This document shows positions 38,046 to 49,585 of a DNA stretch of 64,000 bases, piece after piece. The stretch is from Ridgeia piscesae (Eukaryota > Annelida > Polychaeta > Sabellida > Siboglinidae), in the NCBI GenBank assembly GCA_025642075.2, contig JAODUO010000061.1, positions 395,001 to 459,000 of the forward strand. Reading direction: 5' to 3'. The position numbers were made by a program, and so were the translations under genes. The first letter of the stretch is position 1. Each line of letters begins with the position of its first letter. Under the pieces are notes generated by a model that was not told the origin of the DNA, searched no databases, and was given only the letters and a program-made list of their open reading frames with translations.

Positions 38046-40080
38046 GTATGCACAAATATGAAATATATATATAATTTTGGTTGCTGCAGTTTTGAAGCTT
38101 GAGTAGTTGTTTTGGTCGCTCCACATTGCTTGAGTTGACTCAGTTGTATTAACGAGTACCTGGTGGTAGATGGTGGTGGGTGTCTTCATGCAGTACCAGT
38201 AGCTTGGTTGAATGTTTCTGACAGAAATAAGTCAAGTTGGTCAGTTGGGCGGAAGACTGTGAAACACCATGACAGTTGAGGCCCATGTGGCATACAAACT
38301 TGTGGCTGTTTGTATTTCATTTTGTGAGTTGTTTAAAAAATAAGAACCACTTTTGTAAGTTGCAAGTGGGACAGACTGGTTTGAACCACTTCGGAAAGTT
38401 TAATCCGGTGTCCGCTTACAAAGGACAGGCATGGTCATGTGACTTGTTGAGCCCCAGAGGACAGTGTCAGATGGTTCAGGGAAGGTTCCTGTGTAAGGAG
38501 GCGTGTGATAGGATTAGACTGAGAGAGTCAGTTGTTAAATCATGTAAGCTAAGTACTGCTCTTTGGCAAGTAGATCCATGTAACTGCCATGTAACATGCG
38601 CCATAGTGTCTTGTAACTTACAGAACTGCTCTATGGTTTATGTGAGCCAACTTATCAGAGAACATTGATACCTAAAATGTTAAGGCATTTTTCAAATAAC
38701 TGGAGTTGACGATAATATTCTACTACATTTTATTTTCCAAATAACTTTTTTATTTACTGGTGGAGGTTATGATAAAATATGTTTCACATTATAGTTAAAT
38801 TTCTGCAGTTATTCTGTTTCAAACATGTTGTTAAAATGGCAAAATACAACTTAGAATTCCAGCTACCCCGGTACTTTAGGGGATACTTGTGGTTAGTTTT
38901 AAACCCAGTGTGAGACACTTTTGTTGGCCTCACACTCACATGTCTGTGATTGCAATTTTCTTCTCAATAAAGTCTCTGTTGTAATAGAATCACTGAAGCA
39001 TAACATAGACTTGACACCAATGTAGAAGCTATTTTTCACAATGACAAAAACTCTATTTTATAACCTCTTCTTATAAGTCTTGGCTATACAAATCACAACC
39101 TGGTGATAAATTGTGCTACACCCACCAAGAGCAACACAGTATCAGTTCCGTTTTCTTTGTAACTCAGAAAATTACACGAGCCAATGCAAAGCGTGTTTCT
39201 CAGTACATCCCAGGTCCTCATTTAACAAATACGTCTACAGTGTGCATGCATGCACGAAGTAATACTTCGAGTTTCAGTCACTGTTCCACAGAAAAGTTCC
39301 TTCTAACGGTATTAGGCGTTACTGCTCCCATCTGCATAAGATCATTAGACGGCAGGAGAGGACGGAACTGGTGAAGGCAAACCTATAAATTTCAGACATT
39401 TTCCATTAATCACTCAAGCATTTTGTTGATTCTGTCAGTCTTTGATTGCTTGGAGAGCTGCAAGTTGTCCAGTGTTAATGCACAAATTCGTGGATGCTAA
39501 ACAGTTGATGGCACAAAACTGGTCTGGCAACTATCTTACGCCCACGTGAATTCTGTCATCGTGAACCTGATGTTAGCATGTCTTACTTAGGGTGCTAACA
39601 CATGGTTCAGGATGCTATCCAGTCCAGAGATTCCGACCCGCCCCAGTAAATGTTTGCACACCTTTCAGTGGCCACCTCACCCAGGTAAACTTGGCACTTA
39701 GACAGGTTGTGTTACCTTAGAGGTGGCCATGTTTGGCCGGACACACGTCTTGCTTTGTACAGGTGTTAGCTCACACAAGCAGCCTCACCTCAGACTGACA
39801 CAGTGCGCTAAGCTGTTTGCCAACTCTGAGAGCATTTGTGTGCACAGACTCACTTAATTCAAGTTAGCAGGACGTTCTCAGCTCATTCTCCACTCTCCCA
39901 TGATAGGCCAGGCAAAACACATTTCTCCTTTTTGACGGTAGCAAAGATAAAATAATTACCTGTTTTGAAAAAAAAATGAAAATCAATTTTAAAAAACTTG
40001 CATAATTAAGATATGTACCAGCAGAAAAATTGATGAAATTAATAATTACTTATTTAAGTTATTTCAGAATAATGTAGTGG

Positions 40081-40081
<1 letters not shown>

Positions 40082-40134
<53 letters not shown>
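40082..40134. repeat. TA microsatellite
   Basis: About 53 bp of alternating TA. Confidence 0.95.
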
Positions 40135-40139
<5 letters not shown>

Positions 40140-40865
40140 TTTTCATGTAAATCACAAATTTCCATTACTAAGGTCATTAAATAAAATCTTCCATAGTGGG
40201 CAGTAATTTCTAATAAATAGGAAGTAATGTGAGATTTGCAAAAATAACCATTATATAGACAGGTCATTGTTATGGACAGGTGGCCATTAAGACAAATTTT
40301 ACACTGTCAGTAAGTTGGGTGGTATGTGAATGTCATGTATAAAACATAGAATCAAACAAGCCCATCATTCAACGAGTGCTGTTTACTTGGTTTAACAAAC
40401 ATTTCATTTACTTGATTTGGTAAACATTTCAACAGAGTGAGTAACACGGGGATAAGGACCTTACAACTGTGTGTATTCCTCCCTACTCTCTACCCCCACC
40501 CTCCATGTTGACTGTCCACACCCGTTGCGTGGCACATGTCCAAAAATGTAACTTTTACTGGTCAAGTGCTCTGTTTGTTGGGTGCTTAAGAAGTGAAGTT
40601 GTGCAATAAATCTAATGTCATCATCGCTAGTCAAACAACAGCCAACCAGAGACTGTTGAACAAACACTATCTGCTGTTAGTGTCGCGAGTTTTATGATAT
40701 TAATCTATTATCAGTTATGATGATGAGTAAGCAGGTGTTCACTGTGATTTATGTCAGTTTAAGACATGCAGTAGGCAGTGGTGACGATGCAGTTGTTTTT
40801 GGCAAAGTACTGACAGTTGACAGCTACTGGAGCTACATGATTTCTGCATAACTTACTTTGTCTTC

Positions 40866-41255
40866 AGGGTATAGGGTTAGGGTTAGGGTAAAAGGGTGTA
40901 TGATTAATGGAAGGAGGGGGAGTGGTAGGGAGGGGGGTGGATGGGTGGTTGACTGAGTGAAAGATTGTGTGAGCGCGTGAGCGCGTGAGCGAGTGAGCGT
41001 GTGAGCATGTGAGCGTGTGAGCGTGTGAGCGTGTGAGCGAGTGAATGAGTGAATGAGTGTGTGAATGAGCATACTAAAAGGGATGATGGTGTCAGTGATG
41101 AGTGTGTGAGTGAATAAAAAGTGAATGAGCGACAGAAAGAAAGATGAGTGTACGGATGAGTGCAGAGTGTATGAGTGTGTCAGTGAGTAAGTCGGCGAGA
41201 GACTTACACAGTAGGTGTGTGAGTGGATGAGTGAGTGAGTGAGTCAGTGTAATCC
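40866..41255 (+). repeat. Telomere-like TTAGGG and GAGT/GAGC low-complexity block
   Basis: AGGGTTAGGGTTAGGG (40873-40888) followed by TAAAAGGG gives four G3 runs with short loops. A G-rich patch (40910-40950) and then 8-bp GTGTGAGC and GAGTGAAT words continue to about 41255. The G-rich strand is the coding strand of the gene. Confidence 0.85.
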
Positions 41256-42411
41256 CCAAATCCTTGACTACCAGTGCTCTAGCCATTCTCAGAACTCCGC
41301 AGATCACTCATTCCCAGACAACCCTACCCACAACCCTCCCCCACACCCTTTTCCCCAAAGACACACTCCAGCCCAAACAACACAGTCACGTCATAACACA
41401 CCCTTGACACATTGAACCGAACAAACATAAAGCACTTGTGAAAAAGCACGCCTCACAATTAAACACAGTGCCACATATTTATCTGCACAATCAAATGTGG
41501 TCTGTAAAATAATTCACAGACAGAAGTGAACACTAAATCACAACAGCATGATGGTTTACTTTGTCCAGCCACATGCTCAACATACTGTGGACAAAGAAAC
41601 CGACATAATTTACCTCGTAGTTTAAACAAAGAATTGCCGGTTCTACACCAGGGTTGTTTAATGTTGTGTGAGCACACGACACACTGACAAGGCTCAGGGA
41701 GGGGCACTCCAGGGGTGGTTTATGGCAGAAACAACTCAACCAGCTATAAACACAGTAAATGGAGTCAACACTGAAGTCCTTATTTAGTGGAAAAGATAGA
41801 GTAAGATAACAGGTGCTGCACCTTGTCTGTTACTTACATTTAACACTCCCTTGTGTTGTCCAGCACAAACCAAAATCTACTCAAATGTGTAATATGTGAA
41901 TAGTTTAATAATATATAAAGTTGGTTTAACCAAAACATCAAAAATCAGTTAAAATCGTTTTAAAACAAGACAGCACAATATAGTTTGAAACTTGGGCAAT
42001 ATTTAATTTCTTTACAGCAGACAATGGAGGCCGTAACACATAATTTAGACATAAGACATACAACCCATACATAATAGGCATGATCACACCTGTTGCTCAG
42101 TCAGAGGTGGCACTGTCACATCCAGTGTCCACCTGACATTCAAAGGTGTTTGCAGGATTGGAAAAGCTCATGTCGGCAGGTGATATTTCTGGAAAATCTC
42201 TAACACCTGTCTGTCATTGATCATTAGGTGCATGTTTTTGTAGTTTCAAAACAGAAGTTGTTTCTCAATTTTTACATTTACAAACACCTTTCTGCACCTA
42301 TTTGAATTGTTCCAAAATGTTTGCAGGTGTAAAGTGCATGAATGTGAATTGTTGCTTAGCGTGTATCTGAGACTCTCTGAAGACATCTGTTCAAAATGAT
42401 TGTGTTTGCAG

Positions 42412-42503
42412 GTTCGGACAAGTTCGGGAGAAGAGGTGATGATGCCAGCCATGATATTTCTGGTTCCCCCGCCAGATGGGGAATCAGTGCGAACCGCACA
42501 AAG
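42412..42503 (+). CDS. shot/MACF1: Spectraplakin exon: end of SH3 domain
   Basis: A 92-nt exon entering at phase 0 and leaving after two bases of a codon. V-R-T-S-S-G-E-E-V-M-M-P-A-M-I-F-L-V-P-P then P-D-G-E-S. G-x-E-x-x-x-P-x-x-x-F-L-(V/I)-P-P-P is diagnostic for the plakin SH3 exit. Where a peptide-binding SH3 would have P-S-N-Y, this has P-A-M-I-F, so the usual ligand tyrosine is absent, as in other plakins. The next exon supplies the missing base. Confidence 0.94.
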
Positions 42504-44431
42504 GTACACATCTTTATAGTTGTCCTGCTGAGGTGATAGAATATCATTGGCGATTAAGATTAATGTGAGGTATTACACAATAGAATAGTGTAAACCTACA
42601 GGTTGCAAAAATTGAGCAATGACAGATGTAATTTTCTCGCCCCCTCAGTCACTGTGAAAGTCACACCATTTGGCTCTCTGTCCTGCTTCTTCACCTATCA
42701 TATCACCTGTCATTCTGCCACTGTTTCAGTTGCTCATCCCTGTCCCTTGGGGGCTATCTTCACACTGTCTCTCAAAAACTAATTTCCTACTTTCTCTCCT
42801 ACTTCAAACCAGGTGGTGTTAATTCCTCACATTTGTACAACGTTTCATGTTTGTGATCATCAATTGCCACAGCTTCTTGGAAACTATAACAGCTATGATG
42901 ACACCCTCGGTGACATATTCAGGCTCCAACCTCCCCAGGGAGCCTGTGATCAAGAATAATGCAGTTGAGTCAGTGCCTGGGTCTGAGTCACAGCTGATTG
43001 TCTGGGTTCAGTGCACTGTAGTCTTGTCCGTCTATCTCTTGGTAACAAGGACGTACCATATTATACCAAATAGATGGTGTGTAGTTTGTCTACCCAGCGT
43101 GGTTCTCATAGATTGCTGCAAAAGAAAGTTTGTGAAGGAATTTTTTTTAATAAGGGTAAAACCTGTGAAACTTAAATGTTAATGCAAATGAACGTTTTTG
43201 TTTGAAAATGTTGGTGTTGATTTTCCTCCAATGAGATTGCCTACAATAAATTGGTTATATGCATTTTTTCACTGGACCAATTTTTAATTGATTATAATTT
43301 CCATAAATGTTTTTGAAAATGCAATTTTTCGTATATTTCATTAGTATCCTTTTGACATGAATAAAGTCAAAATATAATACGTAATAATAAATACAAACAA
43401 TTTATAAATATGTATTTTCGTTTAAATTGTGTTCCAAATCCTTACTGCTACAGTTTATATAAGTATATATATATAAGCTTAGCTCTTCGTTTTGCATGTG
43501 TCACATGATGCAGACAGCATGCTGTCATGTGATTTATAACTCAGACGTCACACTGGCTGATGAGTATACCAGTTGCCATGGGAGCTCCTTAAGTGCAGAG
43601 AGAGATTTTTAATTGAAGGGTCTTGATGTGGATTGGGTGTTTTATGTTCTCCCTGCCTGTCTGTATTCGCCAGGGTAACTGGACACTAAGTAGTGAATCA
43701 TGTAGCCTGAAAATAAATATATGGTCTGGGTAGGTTGTGAAGTGGCAGACCATCGAGGTAATGGATGTGGGGTGGGGCCCAGTAAGAGGGGTTGAAGGGG
43801 CATTGGGGGGGGCTGCGTGTGGGTGGGGTAATTTCTGTAGTGACATTTGTAGCAGGCATCACTTGTGCACAATTATGATGTAGTATCTATATAAAATAGT
43901 CCCAAATTCTAGGAAGACTACACGTGGATGCATCCATGTGACTCTTGCCATTTACATGTTTACTTTTGCAAACAAACATTATTATACTTACTAGAAATGT
44001 TAGCTATTTAATCTCATGAATTTATTCATAATGTATGATTGTCATGTAACATAAAGTAATGCTTTTATAACTCCTCATTGCCAGTTATAAAATATACAAA
44101 CCAACTTAAGCAACATAAGTTTTTAAATATAATACATTTTTTCAAGTTGTAAAATGGTAATCTAATGATCTAATGACAAAGCTCAACAAGTTTTATTGGT
44201 GGTTTTATACATTACATTTTATTGCATGTGAGATAGGATTATTAGGATTAACTATGCAACTGTAACTGTAACTGTAAGACAAACTGTGTATCATAAGAAC
44301 AATATGTGATAACTATTGATGGTCTTCATGTTCACTAGTAACGAAGTCTACAACATTTAGAACGAAAAAAAATAAACGAATGTCCAGTGTTTCAACCCAG
44401 CAGTAAGAATTAGTATATGTTTGTCCACCAG
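42504..44431 (+). other. 1.9-kb intron
   Basis: AT-rich with a G-rich patch at about 43755-43830 (several G3-G7 runs, G-quadruplex potential on the coding strand). No exon or mobile element recognised. Confidence 0.7.
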
Positions 44432-44537
44432 GGTGCGCCAGCAGCTCCTTGCCACTTGGTCTGACTGTGTGAACCTGGTCAAACGCCAGGGGAGAAAGTT
44501 CTTTCTGAACTACTTTAACAAGACTGACTGCAAAGAG
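44432..44537 (+). CDS. shot/MACF1: Spectraplakin exon: plakin domain after SH3
   Basis: A 106-nt exon that completes the split codon of the previous exon and ends in phase 0 before gtgagc. It reads V-R-Q-Q-L-L-A-T-W-S-D-C-V-N-L-V, then K-R-Q-G-R-K-F-F-L-N-Y-F. L-L-x-x-W-x-x-x-x-x-x-(L/V) directly after the P-P-P segment is the long helix following SH3 in plectin/MACF1. The W and spacing are conserved; the tail (F-F-L-N-Y-F-N-K-T-D) is divergent. Confidence 0.88.
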
Positions 44538-45042
44538 GTGAGCTTGATGACCTGTTGTATACCTAGTATTACCTACCATCAGAGTTTGTAGGTTTTTCTA
44601 TACAAAGGTGCTACTTTGATATCTAGATTTGTTGTGTTAAATATGAATTCCAAAGGTCCTACATATTTTTTTAGTCGACTCTGAAATGAATATGTATTGA
44701 CATTGAGTTGAATAATGATGCAGCCACAAAGGATTTTGAAACCTCGTATTCCATTTAATGGCATATTGTAGCTAAACTAATTCGCAAATAAAAAATAATT
44801 TGGATTCTGCACGACAATTTAAATTAATTAAGTTAGTTTTCAACAAAACAATACAACATATCATTTACACAGTTTATCTGTTGTCTGTTCTGTCATAGGT
44901 AATTATAATTATATGTTATTTAAAATATTATATCATTATTAATTAAAACAATTGGGTATTCAACTATTCATACACATTTAGCAACGGTTCACTGTAACCC
45001 TCTATCGGGTGTACCTTTTTACAATGAATGCTCCCTGTACAG
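44538..45042 (+). other. 0.5-kb AT-rich intron
   Basis: AT-rich filler, with no repeat or gene seen. The acceptor is ctccctgtacag. Confidence 0.7.
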
Positions 45043-45211
45043 GTCACATGTCTTTCGGAGCCACAGCGGGCGGACGTGCTCAAATGTCTTAGCGACATGA
45101 CGACAGTGCTTACTTCCAGCCCCCAGGTGGCAGCACCAGCAGTTCAGCAGTTTCTTGCCGAAGTACAACAATGGCATAATCAGGCAGCGTCACGTAAACC
45201 TCCACGCAAAG
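45043..45211 (+). CDS. shot/MACF1: Spectraplakin exon: plakin domain, repeat 6 start
   Basis: A 169-nt exon entering in phase 0 and leaving after one base. It starts V-T-C-L-S-E-P-Q-R-A-D-V-L-K-C-L; the core is Q-Q-F-L-A-E-V-Q-Q-W and it ends R-K-P-P-R-K. It corresponds to the start of repeat 6, where plakins have L-x-P-x-(E/H)-x-x-x-x-L-x-x-L. The donor is ggtaca with G as the last exon base. Unspliced, the frame stops at a TAG at 45226. Two acceptors downstream have the right phase: the usual one at 48158, and one at the left edge of the 21-bp array (45347). Confidence 0.85.
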
Positions 45212-48157
45212 GTACAGCACAACAGTAGGGTCTATAAACTCTGGCATATAGGGTGCTTAACCCACAACTGTTTAAAAGCTGGTTGTGCAATATCCTAAGT
45301 TTTAGGGTTATTGTTGCATAGTATTTGGTCTGACCCTCTATCCTAGACATAAGAGACTCAACTAGAGACATAAGAGACTCAACTAGAGATATAAGAGACT
45401 CAAATAGAGACATAAGAGACTCAAATAAAAACATAAGAGTCTCAACTAGAGATATAAGAGACTCAACTAGAGACATAAGAGACTCAACTAGAGACATAAG
45501 AGACTCAACTAGAGATATAAGAGACTCAAATAGAGACATAAGAGACTCAAATAGAAACATAAGAGACTCAACTAGAGATATAAGAGATTCAACTAGAGAC
45601 ATAAGAGACTCAACTAGAGACATAAGAGACTCAACTAGAGACATAAGAGACTCAACTAGAGACATAAGAGACTCAACTAGAGACATAAGAGACTCAACTA
45701 GAGAGATAAGAGATTCAACTAGAGACATAAGAGACTCAAATAGAGACATAAGAGACTCAAATAGAAACATAAGAGTCTCAACTAGAGATATAAGAGGCTC
45801 AACTAGAGACATAAGAGACTCAACTAGAGACATAAGAGACTCAACTAGAGATATAAGAGACTCAAATAGAGACATAAGAGACTCAAATAGAAACATAAGA
45901 GACTCAACTAGAGATATAAGAGATTCAACTAGAGACATAAGAGACTCAACTAGAGACATAAGAGACTCAACTAGAGACATAAGAGACTCAACTAGAGACA
46001 TAAGAGACTCAAATAGAGACATAAGAGACTCAACTAGAGACATAAGAGACTCAACTAGAGACATAAGAGACTCAACTAGAGACATAAGAGACTCAACTAG
46101 AACATAAGAGACTCAACTAGAGACATAAGAGACTCAACTAGAGACATAAGAGACTCAACTAGAGACATAAGAGACTCAACTAGAGACATAAGAGACTCAA
46201 CTAGAGACATAAGAGACTCAACTAGAGACATAAGAGACTCAACTAGGACATAAGAGACTCAACTAGACATAAGAGACTCAACTAGGACATAAGAGACTCA
46301 ACTAGAACATAAGAGACTCAACTAGACATAAGAGACTCAACTAGAGACATAAGAGACTCAACTAGAGACATAAGAGACTCAACTAGAGACATAAGAGACT
46401 CAACTAGAGACATAAGAGATTCAACTAGAGACATAAGAGACTCAACTAGAGACATAAGAGACTCAACTAGAGACATAAGAGATTCAACTAGAGACATAAG
46501 AGACTCAACTAGAGACATAAGAGACTCAACTAGATACATAAGAGACTCAACTAGAGACATAAGAGACTCAACTAGATACATAAGAGACTCAACTAGAGAC
46601 ATAAGAGACTCAACTAGAGACATAAGAGACTCAACTAGAGACATAAGAGACTCAACTAGAGACATAAGAGACTCAACTAGAGACATAAGAGACTCAACTA
46701 GAGACATAAGAGACTCAACTAGAGACATAAGAGACTCAACTAGAGACATAAGAGACTCAACTAGATACATAAGAGACTCAACTAGTGACATAAGAGACTC
46801 AACTAGAGACATAAGAGACTCAACTAGAGACATAAGAGACTCAACTAGTGACATAAGAGACTCAACTAGATACATAAGAGACTCAACTAGAGACATAAGA
46901 GACTCAACTAGAGACATAAGAGACTCAACTAGAGACATAAGAGACTCAACTAGAGACATAAGAGACTCAACTAGAGACATAAGAGACTCAACTAGAGACA
47001 TAAGAGACTCAACTAGAGACATAAGAGACTCAACTAGAGACATAAGAGACTCAACTAGAGACATAAGAGACTCAACTAGAGACATAAGAGACTCAACTAG
47101 ATACATAAGAGACTCAACTAGAGACATAAGAGACTCAACTAGATACATAAGAGACTCAACTAGAGACATAAGAGACTCAACTAATGACATAAGAGACTCA
47201 ACTAGAACATAAGAGACTCAACTAAGACATAAGAGACTCAACTAGAGACATAAGAGACTCAACTAGAGACATAAGAGACTCAACTAGAGACATAAGAGAC
47301 TCAACTAGATACATAAGAGACTCAACTAGTGACATAAGAGACTCAACTAGATACATAAGAGACTCAACTAGTGACATAAGAGACTCAACTAGAGACATAA
47401 GAGACTCAACTAGAGACATAAGAGACTCAACTAGAGACATAAGAGACTCAACTAGATACATAAGAGACTCAACTAGAGACATAAGAGACTCAACTAGAGA
47501 CATAAGAGACTCAACTAGAGACATAAGAGACTCAACTAGAGACATAAGAGACTCAACTAGAAATAAGAGACTCAACTAGGAATAAGAGACTCAACTAGAG
47601 ACATAAGAGACTCAACTAGAGACATAGAGACTCAACTAGAGACATAAGAGACTCAACTAGAGACATAAGAGACTCAACTAGAGACATAAGAGATTCAACT
47701 AGAGACATAAGAGACTCAACTAGAGACATAAGAGACTCAACTAGAGACATAAGAGACTCAACTAGAGACATAAGAGATTCAACTAGAGACATAAGAGAGT
47801 CAACTAGAGACATAAGAGACTCAACTAGATACATAAGAGACTCAACTAGAGACATTCATAAATCAGAGTTTTGCTTAGTTGCACATATAATTGGACTTCG
47901 ATTTAACATATTAAATAAAGAATACCTAAATGACTCGGTAAACAACTTTAAAAAAAAATTGTCTTGGAAGGATATTAGGTGAATTTACAGCTGTATGTGG
48001 TTATGTAAGATCATGTTTTCCAAAAACATTATCCAAGAAATGGAAAAAAGTATGACTAATACACAACAATATAAATAGAATCCGTTAATATTGCTGTACG
48101 TATTATGTCAATATGAAGCTACAGTAACTAAACCCTGGTTGTCTTTCTGGCCGACAG
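45212..48157 (+). other. 2.9-kb intron filled by 21-bp minisatellite
   Basis: All but about 430 bp is the 21-bp array. The right flank (47856-48157) is AT-rich with no exon. Repeats 7-8 of a full plakin domain would be expected near here and are not found. Confidence 0.8.
45347..47855 (+). repeat. 21-bp minisatellite, about 119 copies
   Basis: The unit is ACATAAGAGACTCAACTAGA plus G, seven codons long. From 45347 to about 46085 no frame-changing indel occurs, and variants (GATATAAG, TCAAATAG, GAAACATAAG) recur in a higher-order pattern of about 7-8 units. From about 46100 onward copies are more uniform (GATACATAAG and GTGACATAAG variants) but contain 1-3-base deletions near 46100, 46240-46320, 47190-47230 and 47560-47630. 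Minus-strand frames read M-S-L-V-E-S-L repeats; the + frame reads D-I-R-D-S-T-R. The minus-strand frames are best seen as by-products of a period divisible by three. Confidence 0.98.
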
Positions 48158-48228
48158 GTCAGCAAGGCAAAGCACCGGCCGTCCTTGGTGCTTGGCAGCA
48201 CCATGCAAAACTGGTCCAACATGTTCAG
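48158..48228 (+). CDS. shot/MACF1: Spectraplakin exon: plakin domain, short helical exon
   Basis: A 71-nt exon that supplies two bases to the codon left open at 45211 and ends in phase 0 at gtgaga. It reads Q-Q-G-K-A-P-A-V-L-G-A-W-Q-H-H-A-K-L-V-Q then H-V-Q. The acceptor is tttctggccgacag. It is helical, with W in helix position. Similarity to a specific plakin repeat is weak; its place rests on phase agreement on both sides and on splice sites. Confidence 0.78.
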
Positions 48229-48759
48229 GTGAGACAACCAATTCTGATTCCTCCTCCCTCGTGGACTCTGTGGCACCACATCGTGGAGTTTCTTCTGCCC
48301 TCCACACCTTCACAGAGGTGTTTCTGTCTATCTTTGTCCTCTGCAATTCTGTCCCATTATTGGTTGTGGAAATTTTAATTTCAAAACTTCACCCTGTTCA
48401 TCCCTCCTTAATTTCCAGCTTCCTTATTGAGTTTTCTGAGGTCTCTTTATCAATCTCAATTCCTCCTCCGAGGTTTCTGGCCCAGGAAAGGAATTAATAT
48501 TGGGTGGGAAGTTCCACTGTGCTGTCGGATCAAGGCATCGAAATGTGCTTTGAAGATTTTTGTGGTGATGTTCAACATTTTTGAAATTCACCAACTGCAC
48601 CCACTTGGAAGAACACATATTTTATGATGCCCAGGTTGTGTTTTGGGTTAATGGTGTATCATGATATCAGTGTGATGTCATATTCATAGTTATGTTGTAT
48701 GTATTAGTATTCATGTTCATGTCTATGTTTCAAATTCATGACCATGCTGTCGTTTATAG
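48229..48759 (+). other. 0.5-kb intron
   Basis: Pyrimidine-rich in the first half. No repeat or exon. The acceptor is gtcgtttatag. Confidence 0.7.
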
Positions 48760-48941
48760 GAATTTGAGACATACATGAAGTCGTACAAAGACGATATTGA
48801 TGCAACATGTCGAAAGCAACAGCACCTCGTAGGAGAGACAGACTCGGATCTCAAATATGTCAGCAGTGCCTACATAGAGAAGTACGAATCACATATCCAT
48901 ACATCTGTAAAGTTGAAAGAGAACCTTTTATACAGTATTGA
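48760..48941 (+). CDS. shot/MACF1: Spectraplakin exon: end of plakin domain, 3' end uncertain
   Basis: Enters in phase 0: E-F-E-T-Y-M-K-S-Y-K-D-D-I-D-A-T, then S-D-L-K-Y-V-S-S-A-Y-I-E-K-Y-E-S. The Y-x-x-S-S-x-Y-I-(D/E)-K pattern and the D-L-x-x-x-x-x-x-Y-I motif are typical of late plakin-domain helices. Three 3' ends are possible. A donor at 48942 (TTGA/gtatat) leaves two bases and fits the 49586 exon. A donor at 48907 (TCT/gtaaag) is in phase 0 and fits the 53741 exon. Read-through ends at TAG 48997-48999, with AATAAA at 49010. I give the end that restores the frame into the plakin-repeat exon, although gtatat is a weak donor. Confidence 0.7.
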
Positions 48942-49585
48942 GTATATTGTTCATGGCTCCAATCGATTTGGTTATTTTTGTAAGAAAATATTCACTTAGT
49001 TTGGAGCAAAATAAAAATGTTGTACATTTCAAAAAGTTTTGCTCCAAAGTAAATTAATTTCATTCATACAGTGCTACAAGAATCCTATATTTATATCTCT
49101 TTAAATATTATGTAAACCAAATAAAGAGAAATATAAACAAAAACATTGTTGACATGTGCGATATTAAAAACATCAACATTTATTTATTATTAATTTATGT
49201 ATACATTTGTTATGTCATCCTTTCTGAGTTTTGTCCTTTGTACATATATCATCAAATGTTGTATGACTGATGTAAATGGTATGTGAATGGCTTGGCCATC
49301 AAAAATAATGAAAACAAAGTATGTCACCGAGTGAAAATAAAATTGTCAACCAATCAGTCAACCAGCTTAAAGTCGATTAACATAGTATTACTGTCATGCA
49401 TTATATATCAGCAATATTTCATTGTGGAAATATATTATTGTTGTATATCATATGCAACCTCATGTTGATTAAATTTGTGACAGATTGAAATGTTTTTTTA
49501 AATTGCACATTAAGCTTGATGCCTGCATTGTTTGTTAGTTGAAAGAACAGTAACAAATGCCTAACATTTCATGTGACACCTGCAG
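48942..49585 (+). other. Intron or alternative 3' end with polyadenylation signals
   Basis: AT-rich. If the previous exon is read through, the frame stops at 48997-48999. AATAAA occurs at 49010 and again at 49120. The other acceptor-like AG sites before 49586 (at 49538 and 49550) lead to stops in every phase, so 49586 is preferred. Confidence 0.6.

Larger units (their letters stand above)
38046..42411 (+). other. 4.4-kb intron with TA, telomere-like and GAGT/GAGC repeats
   Basis: Contains a TA block (40082-40134), TTAGGG units with a G-quadruplex motif (40874-40896), a G-rich stretch, and GTGTGAGC/GAGTGAAT degenerate repeats to about 41255, followed by C-rich DNA. The 130-codon frame at 38276-38668 has no recognisable domain. 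No exon seen. Confidence 0.75.

Noticed and set aside
45180..47855. Minus-strand frames of up to 301 codons reading M-S-L-V-E-S-L
   Set aside because: A 21-bp period keeps frames open by arithmetic. No promoter, splice sites or flanking coding sequence on that strand; the + strand carries a supported gene.
49557..49585. ATG at 49557 as the start of a separate plakin-repeat protein
   Set aside because: It lies before a good acceptor (cacctgcag), the exon continues the plakin frame, and an in-frame TAA is two codons upstream; a start here would need an independent promoter not seen.
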